The notes: a model not told the origin generated them from the letters alone. 50,586 bases of DNA from Clostridium sp. (GCA_022773025.1 JALEZF010000046.1:1-50586); one strand, 5' to 3'. Positions 8,860 through 17,706 are shown, counted from the first letter of the stretch. Translations and numbers: made by a program.

Positions 8860-8941
8860 GTGGCTTTAGCCAGTTGAGCACGCGATAGCGTGGGAAACAT
8901 AAACCACCTGCTATGCGGGTGCGCGACGAAAGTTATACTAA

Positions 8942-9008
8942 AAAATCACCTTTTCCGGTACAATGAAGTTGTTCAGGCTACATTGTAATGAAAGGAAAAG
9001 GTGATTTT
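8942..9008 (+). promoter_or_regulatory. hairpin covering the tnpA ribosome binding site
   Basis: AAAATCACCTTTTCC (8942-8956) is the exact complement of GGAAAAGGTGATTTT (8994-9008), which contains the Shine-Dalgarno of tnpA. An inner stem TACAATG/CATTGTA (8959-8965, 8981-8987) extends it. The structure ends one base before the ATG. In IS200 a similar hairpin is known to block transposase translation. Confidence 0.8.
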
Positions 9009-9485
9009 ATGGCAAATAAAACAAATAGTTTAGCACCTACAAAATGGATTTGTAAATATCATATTGTATTCACACCTAAGTATAGACGAAAAATTATTTA
9101 CAATCAATATAGAGAAAGCCTTAGAGAAATAATAAAGTTGTTGTGTAAATATAAAGGAGTAGAGATTTTGGAAGGGCACTTAATGCCGGACCATGTACTT
9201 TTAGTGGTAAGCATACCTCCTAAATTAAGTGTGTCACAATTTTTAGGATACATAAAAGGAAAAAGTGCACTTATGATGTTTGAAAAGCATAGCAATTTGA
9301 AATATAAATTTGGAAACAGACATTTTTGGTCAGAGGGATACTATGTTAGCACTGTTGGATTGAACGAAGAAACCATAAGAAAGTATGTAAGAGAACAGGA
9401 AAAACATGATATAACAGTGGACAAGTTAAACATACGAGAATATGAAGATCCATTTAAAAAGAGTAATAAAAAATATAATAAATAG
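9009..9485 (+). CDS. tnpA: IS200/IS605 family transposase TnpA (Y1 HUH)
   Basis: 158 residues, full length for the family. The HUH-type site is HLMPDHVLLVVSIPP and the catalytic tyrosine lies in the C-terminal helix in WSEGYYVSTVGLNEETIRKYVREQE. The start is set at 9009 because AAAGGTGAT lies just upstream; an upstream ATG at 8988 has no such site and falls inside the hairpin. The frame is intact, so the element could still be active. Confidence 0.93.
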   Translation: MANKTNSLAPTKWICKYHIVFTPKYRRKIIYNQYRESLREIIKLLCKYKGVEILEGHLMPDHVLLVVSIPPKLSVSQFLGYIKGKSALMMFEKHSNLKYKFGNRHFWSEGYYVSTVGLNEETIRKYVREQEKHDITVDKLNIREYEDPFKKSNKKYNK

Positions 9486-9581
9486 ATAAAAACCCCTTTT
9501 AGGGGTAGCTAAAGTGGCAAGGGCAATTTTCAGTAGATATAAGGACTATAACAAGGTATTTTAAGATAGGTATATCAATAT

Positions 9582-9613
9582 AAACTGTAACTTAGGCACT
9601 AAAACTGTATCTT
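9582..9613 (+). promoter_or_regulatory. candidate LytTR-type direct repeat operator
   Basis: AAACTGTAACTT (9582-9593) and AAACTGTATCTT (9602-9613) are direct repeats, 11 of 12 identical, 20 bases apart. On the minus strand each reads ACAGTTT, like the ACAGTT core bound by AgrA-type LytTR regulators as two direct repeats about 21 bases apart. The pair lies 85-117 bases upstream of a LytTR regulator gene, so autoregulation is plausible. Confidence 0.5.
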
Positions 9614-9698
9614 GTGCAGGACCTATTGTATTCTAGTATTAGCGGAAATATAATTAAGACATAAATCTACGGTAGAATTTATTAAATGGAGTGAGAGC

Positions 9699-10403
9699 AT
9701 GCTGAAGATAGCTTTATGTGATGATGACATAAATATAATAAATAGGATGGAAGAGATATTAACAAAAGAAATCTCTAATTGTCATATAGATACTTATGAT
9801 AGTGGGGAGGCACTTATAGAAAAGAAAAAATCCTATGACATAATCTTTCTTGATATAGATATGGGAGGAATGAATGGTATAGAAACGGGGAAGAGGATAA
9901 GGAGCTATGACAAGAAGGTCTATATAATTTATGTGACAAATCTTTCTGATTATAGAAAGTATGCCTTTTCTCTTCATGCTTTTGGATATTTGGAGAAGCC
10001 TATCAAAAGGGAAGAAATTTTAAATGAAATTCGGGATGTTATATCCTACAAAAATGAAGCTGAGACTACAGAAGATATGTTGGAGTTTTCTACAGAAGAA
10101 GGCATAGTGAGGATTGAAGTTAGAGAAATATATTATTTTGAATACAGTGATAGGAGAATATATATGGAAACTCAAAAGGGGAGGTATACCTTGAGGCAGA
10201 GAATGAATGATATGGTAAAGGACATGGAACAGTATGGTTTTGTAATGCCTCACAAGAGTTTTTGTGTGAATCTATTTCATGTGAAAAAGGTAAAGGGATA
10301 TGACATTTTAATCACTAATGGAGAGGTAATACCCCTATCTCAAAAGAAGTCACCTTATTTTAGGGAGCAGCTCAATATATTTTTGGAGCACCTAATAGGG
10401 TGA
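9699..10403 (+). CDS. LytTR-family response regulator (AgrA-like)
   Basis: 234 residues. The receiver domain spans 1-120: acidic DDD near the N-terminus, phospho-acceptor Asp in IIFLDIDMGGMNG, and Lys in YLEKPIKREE. The LytTR DNA-binding domain spans about 130-230 (GIVRIEVREIYYFEYSDRR, MPHKSFCVNL). GGAGTGAGAG precedes the ATG. It heads a cluster with a GHKL kinase, a YhfC-type protease and two small envelope proteins. It probably controls this operon through the direct repeats upstream. Confidence 0.92.
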   Translation: MLKIALCDDDINIINRMEEILTKEISNCHIDTYDSGEALIEKKKSYDIIFLDIDMGGMNGIETGKRIRSYDKKVYIIYVTNLSDYRKYAFSLHAFGYLEKPIKREEILNEIRDVISYKNEAETTEDMLEFSTEEGIVRIEVREIYYFEYSDRRIYMETQKGRYTLRQRMNDMVKDMEQYGFVMPHKSFCVNLFHVKKVKGYDILITNGEVIPLSQKKSPYFREQLNIFLEHLIG

Positions 10404-10449
10404 TGAAAGGCAGTAGACCTAAGTATGAAGATTCAAGGGGGAAGAAATA

Positions 10450-11754
10450 GTGTTTGATGAATTAATTATAATCCTAGGTATGTCATTTCTCGCATGCATA
10501 TGTACAACCTTTGTGAGTTTTGATTTTATGAGAAAACTTAAGAGAAATGTGTATAGGGATAAATGGGTATATGGAGTTATGGCGGCTATACATGTTTTTC
10601 TTGTAACCTCTGTAAGTATATTTAATTATCCATTTCAAAAGACAGTGATGATGTGCATCTTAAATGTTCTCATGGGTCATTTTCTCTTCAATAAAGAAAA
10701 GATGTACATGATATTTTATGGACTATTCTCTATATGTATAGGTATCTGTGAGTTTATAGTAGTTCCAATATTTAATGTAGTGTTTATGTGGAGTGATACT
10801 TTCTATTATAAGAATGTATGGTATTCAGGGTTAATGCTGGTTACAGCCCAGGTTATAGTTCTTAGTACCTATAGATTATTTTTGGAGTTCTTTAGAAAGA
10901 GAGAGATTAAAAGATTAAATAAGGTTCAGGTATTTAATTTTATTTTTCTTCCCCTGTTCAGTCTTTTAAATATAATGATAATGCTTACATTAACTCAGTA
11001 TGTTATGTATCCTATTTTGACTGTACTTATAGTTATTAATATAGTTTTTATCCTGTTTTTGAATGTGTATCTCACTTATCTGTTTCATACAATATCGCAG
11101 AATAATGACCTTAAAAATGAAATCGCATTGTATGAACAAAAGGCAGACCTGCAGTATGAGTATTACAATAATTTAGAGAAAAAGTATGATAGCTCACGGA
11201 AGGTTATCCACGATATGAAAAACCACCTTCAATCTATGGAGCAGCTTTATGATATGGAGGAGCATCAAAAGGGTAAAAAGTATAGTGAAGATATGATGGA
11301 GCTTTTGAATTCCTTCAGTCAGGATTATTACACCACTAATGCTGTATTAAATATAGTGATAAACGATAAGGTAGAGCTTGGAAAAACCTATGGGATAGAT
11401 ACAACTTGTAAGCTTAACGATGTGTCTTTAGATTTTATGAGGGAGATAGATGTTACCACCATATTTGCAAATCTCTTAGACAATGCCATCGAAGCGGCTA
11501 AAGAAGTTACAGACAGTCCTTATATAATATTAAAAGCAAATAAAGTGCAAGAATTCATAGTAATATCAATAATTAATTCTTCTAGAGGCAAGAAACTAGA
11601 TCACGACAAGAAGATCATATCCAGCAAGAAAAATCATGAAGGATTAGGTCTTGGAAATGTAAAGATGGCCCTTGAAAAATATGAGGGACATATGAGAATA
11701 GATGAGGAAGAAGATATGTTCAAAGTAAGTTTGTTCATACCTATAGAGGAATAA
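10450..11754 (+). CDS. GHKL-domain sensor histidine kinase (AgrC-like)
   Basis: 434 residues. About six hydrophobic segments fill residues 1-200. A dimerisation helix with VIHDMKNHLQSM (phospho-acceptor His) follows, then a GHKL ATPase with NLLDNAIEAAKE (N-box) and GLGLGNVKMALEKYEG (G-box). This is the architecture of peptide-pheromone receptors such as AgrC. GTG is the start, chosen for the AAGGGGGA site upstream. It pairs with the LytTR regulator 46 bases before it. No pheromone precursor or AgrB gene is visible nearby, so the signal is unknown. Confidence 0.9.
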   Translation: MFDELIIILGMSFLACICTTFVSFDFMRKLKRNVYRDKWVYGVMAAIHVFLVTSVSIFNYPFQKTVMMCILNVLMGHFLFNKEKMYMIFYGLFSICIGICEFIVVPIFNVVFMWSDTFYYKNVWYSGLMLVTAQVIVLSTYRLFLEFFRKREIKRLNKVQVFNFIFLPLFSLLNIMIMLTLTQYVMYPILTVLIVINIVFILFLNVYLTYLFHTISQNNDLKNEIALYEQKADLQYEYYNNLEKKYDSSRKVIHDMKNHLQSMEQLYDMEEHQKGKKYSEDMMELLNSFSQDYYTTNAVLNIVINDKVELGKTYGIDTTCKLNDVSLDFMREIDVTTIFANLLDNAIEAAKEVTDSPYIILKANKVQEFIVISIINSSRGKKLDHDKKIISSKKNHEGLGLGNVKMALEKYEGHMRIDEEEDMFKVSLFIPIEE

Positions 11755-11777
11755 ATTTAAAGAAATCAGGTGATTTT

Positions 11778-12548
11778 ATGATAGGAATGTCAAAGTTTAT
11801 AGCTATAATATTAAACTTAGTCATAAGCTTTGGAATACCAATAGGCTTTATTGTGTATCTAAGTGCGAAAAAGAAGCAAGTTATAAAACCTGCATTAATA
11901 GGTGCAGGGGTGTTTATAGTATTTCAGTATTTAATAAGAATCCCGCTTCTAAATCAGGTTTTCCCTAGCATGGATTGGTTTATAAATATGACCATGAACC
12001 CTTGGGCATATGGCATATTCCTAGGACTCACAGCAGGTATTGCTGAAGAGCTCGGAAGGTATCTAGCCTTTTCAACGGTACTGAAGGAAAAACTTAGATT
12101 CGTAGATGGACTTGCTTATGGAATAGGTCATGGAGGAATAGAGGCTATGCTGATCTGTGGCATGGCAAATATAAATAATTTGATCATAGCTATAAGTATA
12201 AACAACGGAACCTACGGAAGTCTTGGGGTGACAGAAGCTCTCAAAGATCAATTTCTAAATATATCATCTTCCATGATGCTTATGGGGGGAATAGAGAGAG
12301 TCTTTGCCATGACAATCCAGATTGCATTCAGTATTCTTGTATTATATGCAGTGAAGAAGAGAAGCTTTAGATACGTTATACTTGCTATAATTCTTCATAT
12401 GGTAGTGGATTCACCAATAGTTATACTACCTAAAGTATTTGGAATAGGTGTCATGGGGCTAGAAGGAGTTATAGGAGTTATGGCTGTCATAGCAGCGGTG
12501 TGTATTTTTAAATCTAGAAGATTCTTTGAAGAGAAAGAGATAGTATAA
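11778..12548 (+). CDS. YhfC-family intramembrane protease-like protein
   Basis: 256 residues with about seven membrane helices. AGIAEELGRYLAF carries the EE-x-x-R motif, followed by YGIGHGGIEAML and later LHMVVD, matching the glutamic-type (CAAX-like) intramembrane protease superfamily in its YhfC branch. It sits 23 bases after the GHKL kinase. In related systems such proteases process peptides or membrane proteins, and a role in the signal sensed by the kinase is possible but not shown. Confidence 0.82.
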   Translation: MIGMSKFIAIILNLVISFGIPIGFIVYLSAKKKQVIKPALIGAGVFIVFQYLIRIPLLNQVFPSMDWFINMTMNPWAYGIFLGLTAGIAEELGRYLAFSTVLKEKLRFVDGLAYGIGHGGIEAMLICGMANINNLIIAISINNGTYGSLGVTEALKDQFLNISSSMMLMGGIERVFAMTIQIAFSILVLYAVKKRSFRYVILAIILHMVVDSPIVILPKVFGIGVMGLEGVIGVMAVIAAVCIFKSRRFFEEKEIV

Positions 12549-12580
12549 TATATTTTAAGATTTTACATGAGGTGAGGAAA

Positions 12581-12976
12581 ATGAAAGATAAGAAAAATTT
12601 TATTAATTTAATCGTTATTATCGTTGTTTTAGCTGCTCTTGTAGATTCCTTCTTAATAGGAAGAAAAGTTAAGGTAGAGGATAACAGGCTTACAGTATCA
12701 TCGGGAGTTATTACTCCTAAAACTGATATATCCCTTGATGAAATAAAAGATGTGTATGTGAAAGAGTCCATTCCTTCTATGAAGAGAAATTTTGGAGCAT
12801 CTATGGGAAAGAACAAAAAAGGAACTTTTACGGATAAAGAGCTAGGCAAAGGAAAAGTGTATGTAACCAGCAAGGATAAGGTCTTTGTATATGTAATATA
12901 TGATGACAGTTTTTCAATAATAGGAGCTGAAACACAGGATAAAGCTGACGAATTAGTGGCCAAACTTAAAAAGTAA
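12581..12976 (+). CDS. membrane-anchored PH-like domain protein
   Basis: 131 residues. One N-terminal membrane helix (about 7-25, NFINLIVIIVVLAALVDSFLI) is followed by a beta-rich domain ending in an amphipathic helix, DKADELVAKLKK, the layout of bacterial PH-like domains. The ATG at 12581 is chosen over GTG at 12572 because GGTGAGG forms its ribosome binding site. The gene lies 32 bases after the YhfC-like gene. Family call is by overall pattern only. Confidence 0.6.
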   Translation: MKDKKNFINLIVIIVVLAALVDSFLIGRKVKVEDNRLTVSSGVITPKTDISLDEIKDVYVKESIPSMKRNFGASMGKNKKGTFTDKELGKGKVYVTSKDKVFVYVIYDDSFSIIGAETQDKADELVAKLKK

Positions 12977-13070
12977 GTTTAAGATTTTTAAAGTTTAAAA
13001 ATTTTGAATTAGCATTAATGATTATGTAAAAATATAGTTAAATAAAATTATTAAGAGAGGAAGAGAAGTC

Positions 13071-13460
13071 ATGAAGAAAGTAATAGCTGTAATATGTATT
13101 TTTGGAATGATATTTGGACTTACAGCATGTGGATCAAAACTTAATTCTGCATTTGATGAGGAGAAGTTAAAGGCTTCTGCAGAGGAAGTATTAAAGAATT
13201 TAAATGATAAAGAGTATGATAAAATCACAGCAAAAGTTGTAGATGGGACAAAGGATAAGCTATCTTCAGAAGTACTGAAAAATGTATGGGAACCTCTAAC
13301 TGAAAAATTAGGTTCCTATGACAGCATAGCAAAGGTATCTGTTACAGGCAAAGATAATTCTGCAGCTGTTGTTATAATTGCGAAATATGAAAATAGCAAA
13401 ATGCAGCTTTCTGTGAACTACAATACTGACATGGAGATAATAGGTTTATTTATAAAATAA
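13071..13460 (+). CDS. DUF3887-like lipoprotein
   Basis: 129 residues. The N-terminus MKKVIAVICIFGMIFG plus LTAC is a clear lipoprotein signal with lipidated Cys20. The mature part alternates helix and beta strands (LKASAEEVLKNLNDKEYDKI, later WEPLTEKLGSY), typical of DUF3887 proteins. It lies 94 bases after the PH-like gene and may end the LytTR operon. The family has no established biochemical activity; a surface-exposed binding role is likely. Confidence 0.75.
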   Translation: MKKVIAVICIFGMIFGLTACGSKLNSAFDEEKLKASAEEVLKNLNDKEYDKITAKVVDGTKDKLSSEVLKNVWEPLTEKLGSYDSIAKVSVTGKDNSAAVVIIAKYENSKMQLSVNYNTDMEIIGLFIK

Positions 13461-13533
13461 GATTTAAAATTAAGAATATTTCACAAAAACAAATGAGAAA
13501 AATCTCAAAAACTTCTAAAATAAATAAAAAATG

Positions 13534-13563
13534 TTGACTTAGAGAGATTAAGGGGAGTATTAT
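13534..13563 (+). promoter_or_regulatory. promoter of the T-box/metNIQ transcript
   Basis: TTGACT (13534-13539), an 18-base spacer and TATTAT (13558-13563) predict a start near 13570, just ahead of the T-box leader. Confidence 0.6.
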
Positions 13564-13569
13564 TTGTAC

Positions 13570-13866
13570 TAAGATAAAGACGAAGAAGAGAAAAGTAAGT
13601 ACTAAAACTTTCACAGAGAGTCCTGGTTTGGTGAGACAGGGTAAAGATAATAACTACTGAAAATGGTCTTGGAGTTGCATAGTTGAATTGATATTACCCT
13701 TCATTTGGGATTATATCTTTAAATTATGACGAGTTCGCCCGTTAAAGCGATAGAGTATGATAGTACTCGAAGAGGTTAATATTGTGAGATATTGATGAAT
13801 TAAGGTGGTAACACGGAGTTTATAGCTTTCGTCCTTTTGTATAGGGACGAAGGCTTTTTTTATTTT
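13570..13866 (+). promoter_or_regulatory. T-box riboswitch, methionine specifier
   Basis: The leader has AGAGAG and GGTTTGGTGAGA of stem I. Then comes GAAA followed by ATG (13663-13665) in the specifier position and CTTGGAGTTGC downstream. The T-box AAGGTGGTAACACGG is at 13802-13816. A terminator hairpin with CTTTCGTCC/GGGACGAAGG and T7 ends it near 13866. ATG as specifier means uncharged tRNA-Met should stabilise the antiterminator. This fits the methionine transporter genes that follow. The specifier was assigned by eye and by agreement with the downstream genes. Confidence 0.88.
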
Positions 13867-13884
13867 CAAAAGGGGGATATCAGC

Positions 13885-14898
13885 ATGATAGAGATACGAA
13901 ATTGTAACAAGACATTTAAAACAGATGGCAGAGAGGTACAAGCATTAAAGAATGTGAATCTTAATATTGAAGAGGGAGATATATACGGAATCATAGGCTA
14001 TAGCGGAGCAGGAAAGAGTACTCTTATAAGGTGCATTAATCTTTTAGAAAAACCAGATGAGGGTGATGTAGTAGTTGAGGGAAAGTCACTTATAAGCCTT
14101 GGAAAGAGAGAGCTTAGAGAAGTGAGGAAAGATATAGGCATGATTTTTCAGCACTTCAATTTGATGAATAGCATAAGTGTATATGAAAATATAGCAGCTC
14201 CCCTTAAAAATCATACAGGGCTTGGCAAAAGGGAGATAGATGAGAAAGTAAAAGAACTTTTAAAAATAGTTGATCTGGAAGATAAGATAAAAGCTTATCC
14301 AAGCCAGCTAAGCGGGGGACAAAAACAGAGAGTAGCCATAGCAAGAGCTTTGAGTGTGAATCCAAAGATTCTTCTTTGCGATGAGGCAACATCAGCTCTA
14401 GATCCAAACACAACAAAATCAATACTAAAGCTGATAAAAAAGATAAATGATGAAATGGGGATAACAGTTGTGATAATCACTCACCAGATGGAGGTTGTAA
14501 AAAGCATTTGCAATAAGGTTGCCATCATGGAAAAAGGAGAGGTAGTAGAAAAAGGTGACCTGATTTCTATATTCTCAGATCCGAAGACAACAATAGCAAA
14601 AGATTTTATAGCTCAGACAATGCATACTGATGAATTCTTAGAAAAAGTTCAAGATGCAAAGAAAAATCTATTCAAGATAAGTTTCGTTGGAGATATAACA
14701 GACACACCTCTTATATCAAATGCCATGAAGGCATCAAGAGCAACTATAAATATTCTCTACGGAAACATAGAAAAGCTATGTGACTCCATGATAGGAAATC
14801 TAATAGTTGAAATAAGAGGAACAGAGTCAGAAGTTCAAGACACAATAGATTATTTAAGTGAAAATGGAGCGAAGGTTGAGGTGGTAGCAAATGTTTAA
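13885..14898 (+). CDS. metN: methionine ABC transporter ATP-binding protein MetN
   Basis: 337 residues. Walker A GYSGAGKST, Q-loop FQHFNLM, signature LSGGQKQRVAIARA and Walker B LLCDEATSALDP are all present. The C-terminal 90 residues form the NIL domain that gives MetN its transinhibition by methionine. The ATG at 13885 follows AAAAGGGGGAT; an earlier in-frame start would lie inside the T-box terminator. It overlaps metI by 8 bases. Expression should depend on uncharged tRNA-Met through the T-box. Confidence 0.96.
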   Translation: MIEIRNCNKTFKTDGREVQALKNVNLNIEEGDIYGIIGYSGAGKSTLIRCINLLEKPDEGDVVVEGKSLISLGKRELREVRKDIGMIFQHFNLMNSISVYENIAAPLKNHTGLGKREIDEKVKELLKIVDLEDKIKAYPSQLSGGQKQRVAIARALSVNPKILLCDEATSALDPNTTKSILKLIKKINDEMGITVVIITHQMEVVKSICNKVAIMEKGEVVEKGDLISIFSDPKTTIAKDFIAQTMHTDEFLEKVQDAKKNLFKISFVGDITDTPLISNAMKASRATINILYGNIEKLCDSMIGNLIVEIRGTESEVQDTIDYLSENGAKVEVVANV

Positions 14899-15568
14899 CG
14901 AATTAATACCAAATGTAATAGAACTTACACCAGATTTAATAAAAGCATTAAAGGAAACTTTAATAATGGTTGGAAGTGCAGGACTTTATGGAACACTTTT
15001 GGGATTGCCCCTAGGAATCATAATGCTAGTCACAGGAAAGAATCACATACTAGAAAACAAATATATATATTCAATTTTGTCAAAGCTAATAAATACTGTA
15101 CGTTCAATCCCATTTGTAATACTTATAGCAGCCATACCAGGACTTATAAGGGCAATAGCTGGGACAACCATAGGAGTTAAGGGAGCCATAGTTCCACTTA
15201 CAATAGTGTGTATTCCAACCATGGCACGACAGATAGAATTAGCACTAAGCAAAGTGGACAAGGGAATAATAGAAGCTTATGAGGCTATGGGATTTTCAGA
15301 GCTGCAGATTATTTTCAAGGTAATTCTTAAAGAAGGATTAGGTGGGATAATCCAAGCTATAACTTTATGTTTAATATCACTTTTGGGTTTTTCTGCTATA
15401 GCAGGAACTGTAGGTGGTGGAGGTCTTGGAGACTTTGCCATAAGATATGGTTATCAGATGTTCAAGACAGACGTGATGATAGTAACTATAGTAATTTTAT
15501 TAATCTTTGTATATATAGTACAAGGAATCGGCGACAGCTTATATAAAAGATGTAATCACAATAAGTAA
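14891..15568 (+). CDS. metI: methionine ABC transporter permease MetI
   Basis: 225 residues with about five membrane helices. The EAA loop is visible as EAYEAMGFSELQIIFKVILKE, which contacts MetN. RSIPFVILIAAIPG and AIAGTVGGGGLGDFAIRYGY are conserved MetI stretches. The start overlaps the end of metN, implying translational coupling, and metQ follows 12 bases after the stop. Confidence 0.95.
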   Translation: MFNELIPNVIELTPDLIKALKETLIMVGSAGLYGTLLGLPLGIIMLVTGKNHILENKYIYSILSKLINTVRSIPFVILIAAIPGLIRAIAGTTIGVKGAIVPLTIVCIPTMARQIELALSKVDKGIIEAYEAMGFSELQIIFKVILKEGLGGIIQAITLCLISLLGFSAIAGTVGGGGLGDFAIRYGYQMFKTDVMIVTIVILLIFVYIVQGIGDSLYKRCNHNK

Positions 15569-15580
15569 GGAGAGAAAAAA

Positions 15581-16426
15581 ATGAGAAAGATAAAGAGTTT
15601 ATTAAAATTTATAACAGTATGTACATTAGGATTAACATTAACAGCATGTGGAGCTAAAGCTCCAGAAACTAAGACTTTAGGAACAAAAGATGGAGATGTG
15701 ACAGTACTAAAGCTTGGAGTAAACGGAACAGACTACAGAGTTTGGGACGATGTAAATGAGAGATTAAAGGAATACAATATAAAGCTCGATATAGTTTCCT
15801 TTTCCGATTATATAAAACCCAATGAAGCTCTAAATGATGGAGAGATAGACCTTAATGCATTCCAAACAAAGATCTACCTTGAGGATTACAATAAAAAGCA
15901 CAATATGGATCTTCAGATTTTAAATTACACTTCAATAGCACCAATGGGAGCTTATTCAAACAAGATAAATGATATAAAAACAGTAAAGAATGGAGCAAAA
16001 GTAGCTATACCAAATGATGCGACTAATGGAGGAAGGGCATTGCAGCTTTTATCAAGCTTAGAACTTATAACTCTAAAAGACCCATCAAACCTTACTCCAA
16101 CAGTGAAGGATATAGAAAAGAATCCTCTAAACTTAGAAATAGTTGAAATGACAGCAGGTCAGATACCACGTTCTTTAGACGATGTGGATTTTGCAATTAT
16201 AAATAATGGGGTAGCTTATCAAGCAGGCCTTACACTTAAGGATTCCGCAATAGCCGTAGAAAATATAGATGGGCCTACAGCAGAAAATTACTATAACGTA
16301 ATAGCAGTAAGAAAAGAAAATATAAATGATGAAGTACTTCAAAAAGTAAAGGAAGTTTACACTTCAGAAGCAACTAAAAACATAATCAATGAAGTGTTTG
16401 GAGGACAAAACATACCAGTATTCTAA
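15581..16426 (+). CDS. metQ: methionine-binding lipoprotein MetQ
   Basis: 281 residues of the NlpA family. The signal peptide ends in LTLTAC with lipidated Cys23. Mature sequence has the family's LNAFQTKIYLEDYNKKH and VAIPNDATNGGRALQLL, which line the methionine site. It binds methionine outside the membrane and delivers it to MetNI. Third gene of the T-box operon, 12 bases after metI with GGAGAG upstream of ATG. Confidence 0.95.
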   Translation: MRKIKSLLKFITVCTLGLTLTACGAKAPETKTLGTKDGDVTVLKLGVNGTDYRVWDDVNERLKEYNIKLDIVSFSDYIKPNEALNDGEIDLNAFQTKIYLEDYNKKHNMDLQILNYTSIAPMGAYSNKINDIKTVKNGAKVAIPNDATNGGRALQLLSSLELITLKDPSNLTPTVKDIEKNPLNLEIVEMTAGQIPRSLDDVDFAIINNGVAYQAGLTLKDSAIAVENIDGPTAENYYNVIAVRKENINDEVLQKVKEVYTSEATKNIINEVFGGQNIPVF

Positions 16427-16512
16427 GGAATTTTCCTTTCATGAAAAGAATATTAGAATGGGGCAAGCATTAAATGAAGAAGAAAATAAAAGAGGGCTAG
16501 GGGGCAAATAAA

Positions 16513-17706
16513 ATGGCAGATGTAAAATTAATTCAAGATAAAATAATAAAATATATAGATGAGCACAAGAGGGAATACGAAGATATTGCCAAGGCTATAT
16601 GGGAAAAGCCAGAGGTGTCAAATTATGAATTCTTCGCCTGTAAGGCGCTAAGCGACAAATTAAAAGAACAGGGCTTTGAAATAGAAGATAATGCAGCAGG
16701 ACACAGAACTGGCTTTGCAGCTGTTAAAAAATCTAATAAACCAGGACCAGTGATAGCTTTTCTAGCAGAGTACGATGCCCTTGAAGGCCTTGGACACGCT
16801 TGTGGCCACAATATAATAGGAGCTACAAGTACTTTTGCGGGGATTGCATTATCAAAGGTTATAGATGAAATAGGTGGAGAGGTAAGGGTTTATGGAACTC
16901 CTGGAGAAGAAGGCGGAGAGGAAGGAAGTGCAAAGGAGAGTTTTGTGAGAGAAGGTTACTTCAAGGATGTGGATGCTGCACTTATAGCACATCCCGGAAC
17001 ATTGAATCTTCTTACAGGAACTTCCCTTGCAAATGATCCTATAGATATAGAATTCTTCGGAAAACCTGCCCATGCGGCAGCAATTCCAGAGCAAGGAATC
17101 AATGCTTTAGATGCAGTAATTCAAGTATACAATGGAATTAATGCTCTCCGTCAGCACCTTCCAAGTGATGTTAGAATCCATGGAATAATCACCAATGGGG
17201 GAAGTGCTCCAAACATAGTTCCTGATTATGCAAAAGCGCGTTTCTATCTAAGGTCTGCTTCAAGAACTACATTAAATGATGTGTTTGCAAAGGTGGAGAG
17301 AATAGTTGAGGGGGCAGGACTATTAACGGGAGCAAAGGGAAGAGTCATCCGTTATCAAAACAAGGTGGACAATCTAATCCCAACTCCAATCTTTGATGAA
17401 GTCTACAAAAAGCATTTAGAAGCCTTTGGAGAAACTCTTGGTGAAAGAGGTTCAGGATTAGGCTCAACAGACGTAGGAAATGTATCACAAGTAGTTCCAA
17501 CAATCCATCCTAGCATAAAGGTTACAGATGTGAAATGTGGAGGACACACTGCAGAATTCAAAGAAGAATGTGCAAAGCCTAAGGCACTAGAAAGCTGTAG
17601 CCTAGGAGCAAAGATACTTTCTTTTACAGCTCTAGATTTAATACTAGATTCGGAACTTTTAAATGAAATAAAAGAGCAGCATAAAGCTGTGACTTCTCAA
17701 AGCTAG
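16513..17706 (+). CDS. M20-family amidohydrolase (AbgB/HipO-like)
   Basis: 397 residues. Metal-site motifs AEYDALEGLGHACGHNIIGA (Asp and His ligands) and GTPGEEGGEEGSAKE (Glu) are typical of M20D hydrolases, with a dimerisation lid around 175-290 and the C-terminal CGGHTAEFKE. These enzymes cleave N-acyl or aminoacyl amide bonds. It lies 86 bases after metQ without an obvious terminator between, so it may be read from the Met T-box transcript and release methionine from an acylated or conjugated form. Substrate is inferred from context only. Confidence 0.87.
   Translation: MADVKLIQDKIIKYIDEHKREYEDIAKAIWEKPEVSNYEFFACKALSDKLKEQGFEIEDNAAGHRTGFAAVKKSNKPGPVIAFLAEYDALEGLGHACGHNIIGATSTFAGIALSKVIDEIGGEVRVYGTPGEEGGEEGSAKESFVREGYFKDVDAALIAHPGTLNLLTGTSLANDPIDIEFFGKPAHAAAIPEQGINALDAVIQVYNGINALRQHLPSDVRIHGIITNGGSAPNIVPDYAKARFYLRSASRTTLNDVFAKVERIVEGAGLLTGAKGRVIRYQNKVDNLIPTPIFDEVYKKHLEAFGETLGERGSGLGSTDVGNVSQVVPTIHPSIKVTDVKCGGHTAEFKEECAKPKALESCSLGAKILSFTALDLILDSELLNEIKEQHKAVTSQS

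Larger units (their letters stand above)
8862..9527 (+). mobile_element. IS200/IS605-type insertion sequence (tnpA only)
   Basis: One Y1 transposase gene lies between subterminal hairpins and there are no terminal inverted repeats, as in IS200-like elements. Left-end hairpins are CACGC-GATA-GCGTG (8879-8892) and CACCTGC-TAT-GCGGGTG (8905-8921). At the right end is ACCCC/GGGGT (9492-9506). There is no tnpB. Such elements transpose as single-stranded DNA and do not duplicate the target site, so the exact ends are estimates. Confidence 0.8.

Noticed and set aside
9486-9698. A short TTG-initiated peptide frame near 9612 with two cysteines, as a possible pheromone for the AgrC-like kinase.
   Set aside because: No ribosome binding site, a weak start codon, only about 13 codons, and it overlaps the LytTR-like repeats.
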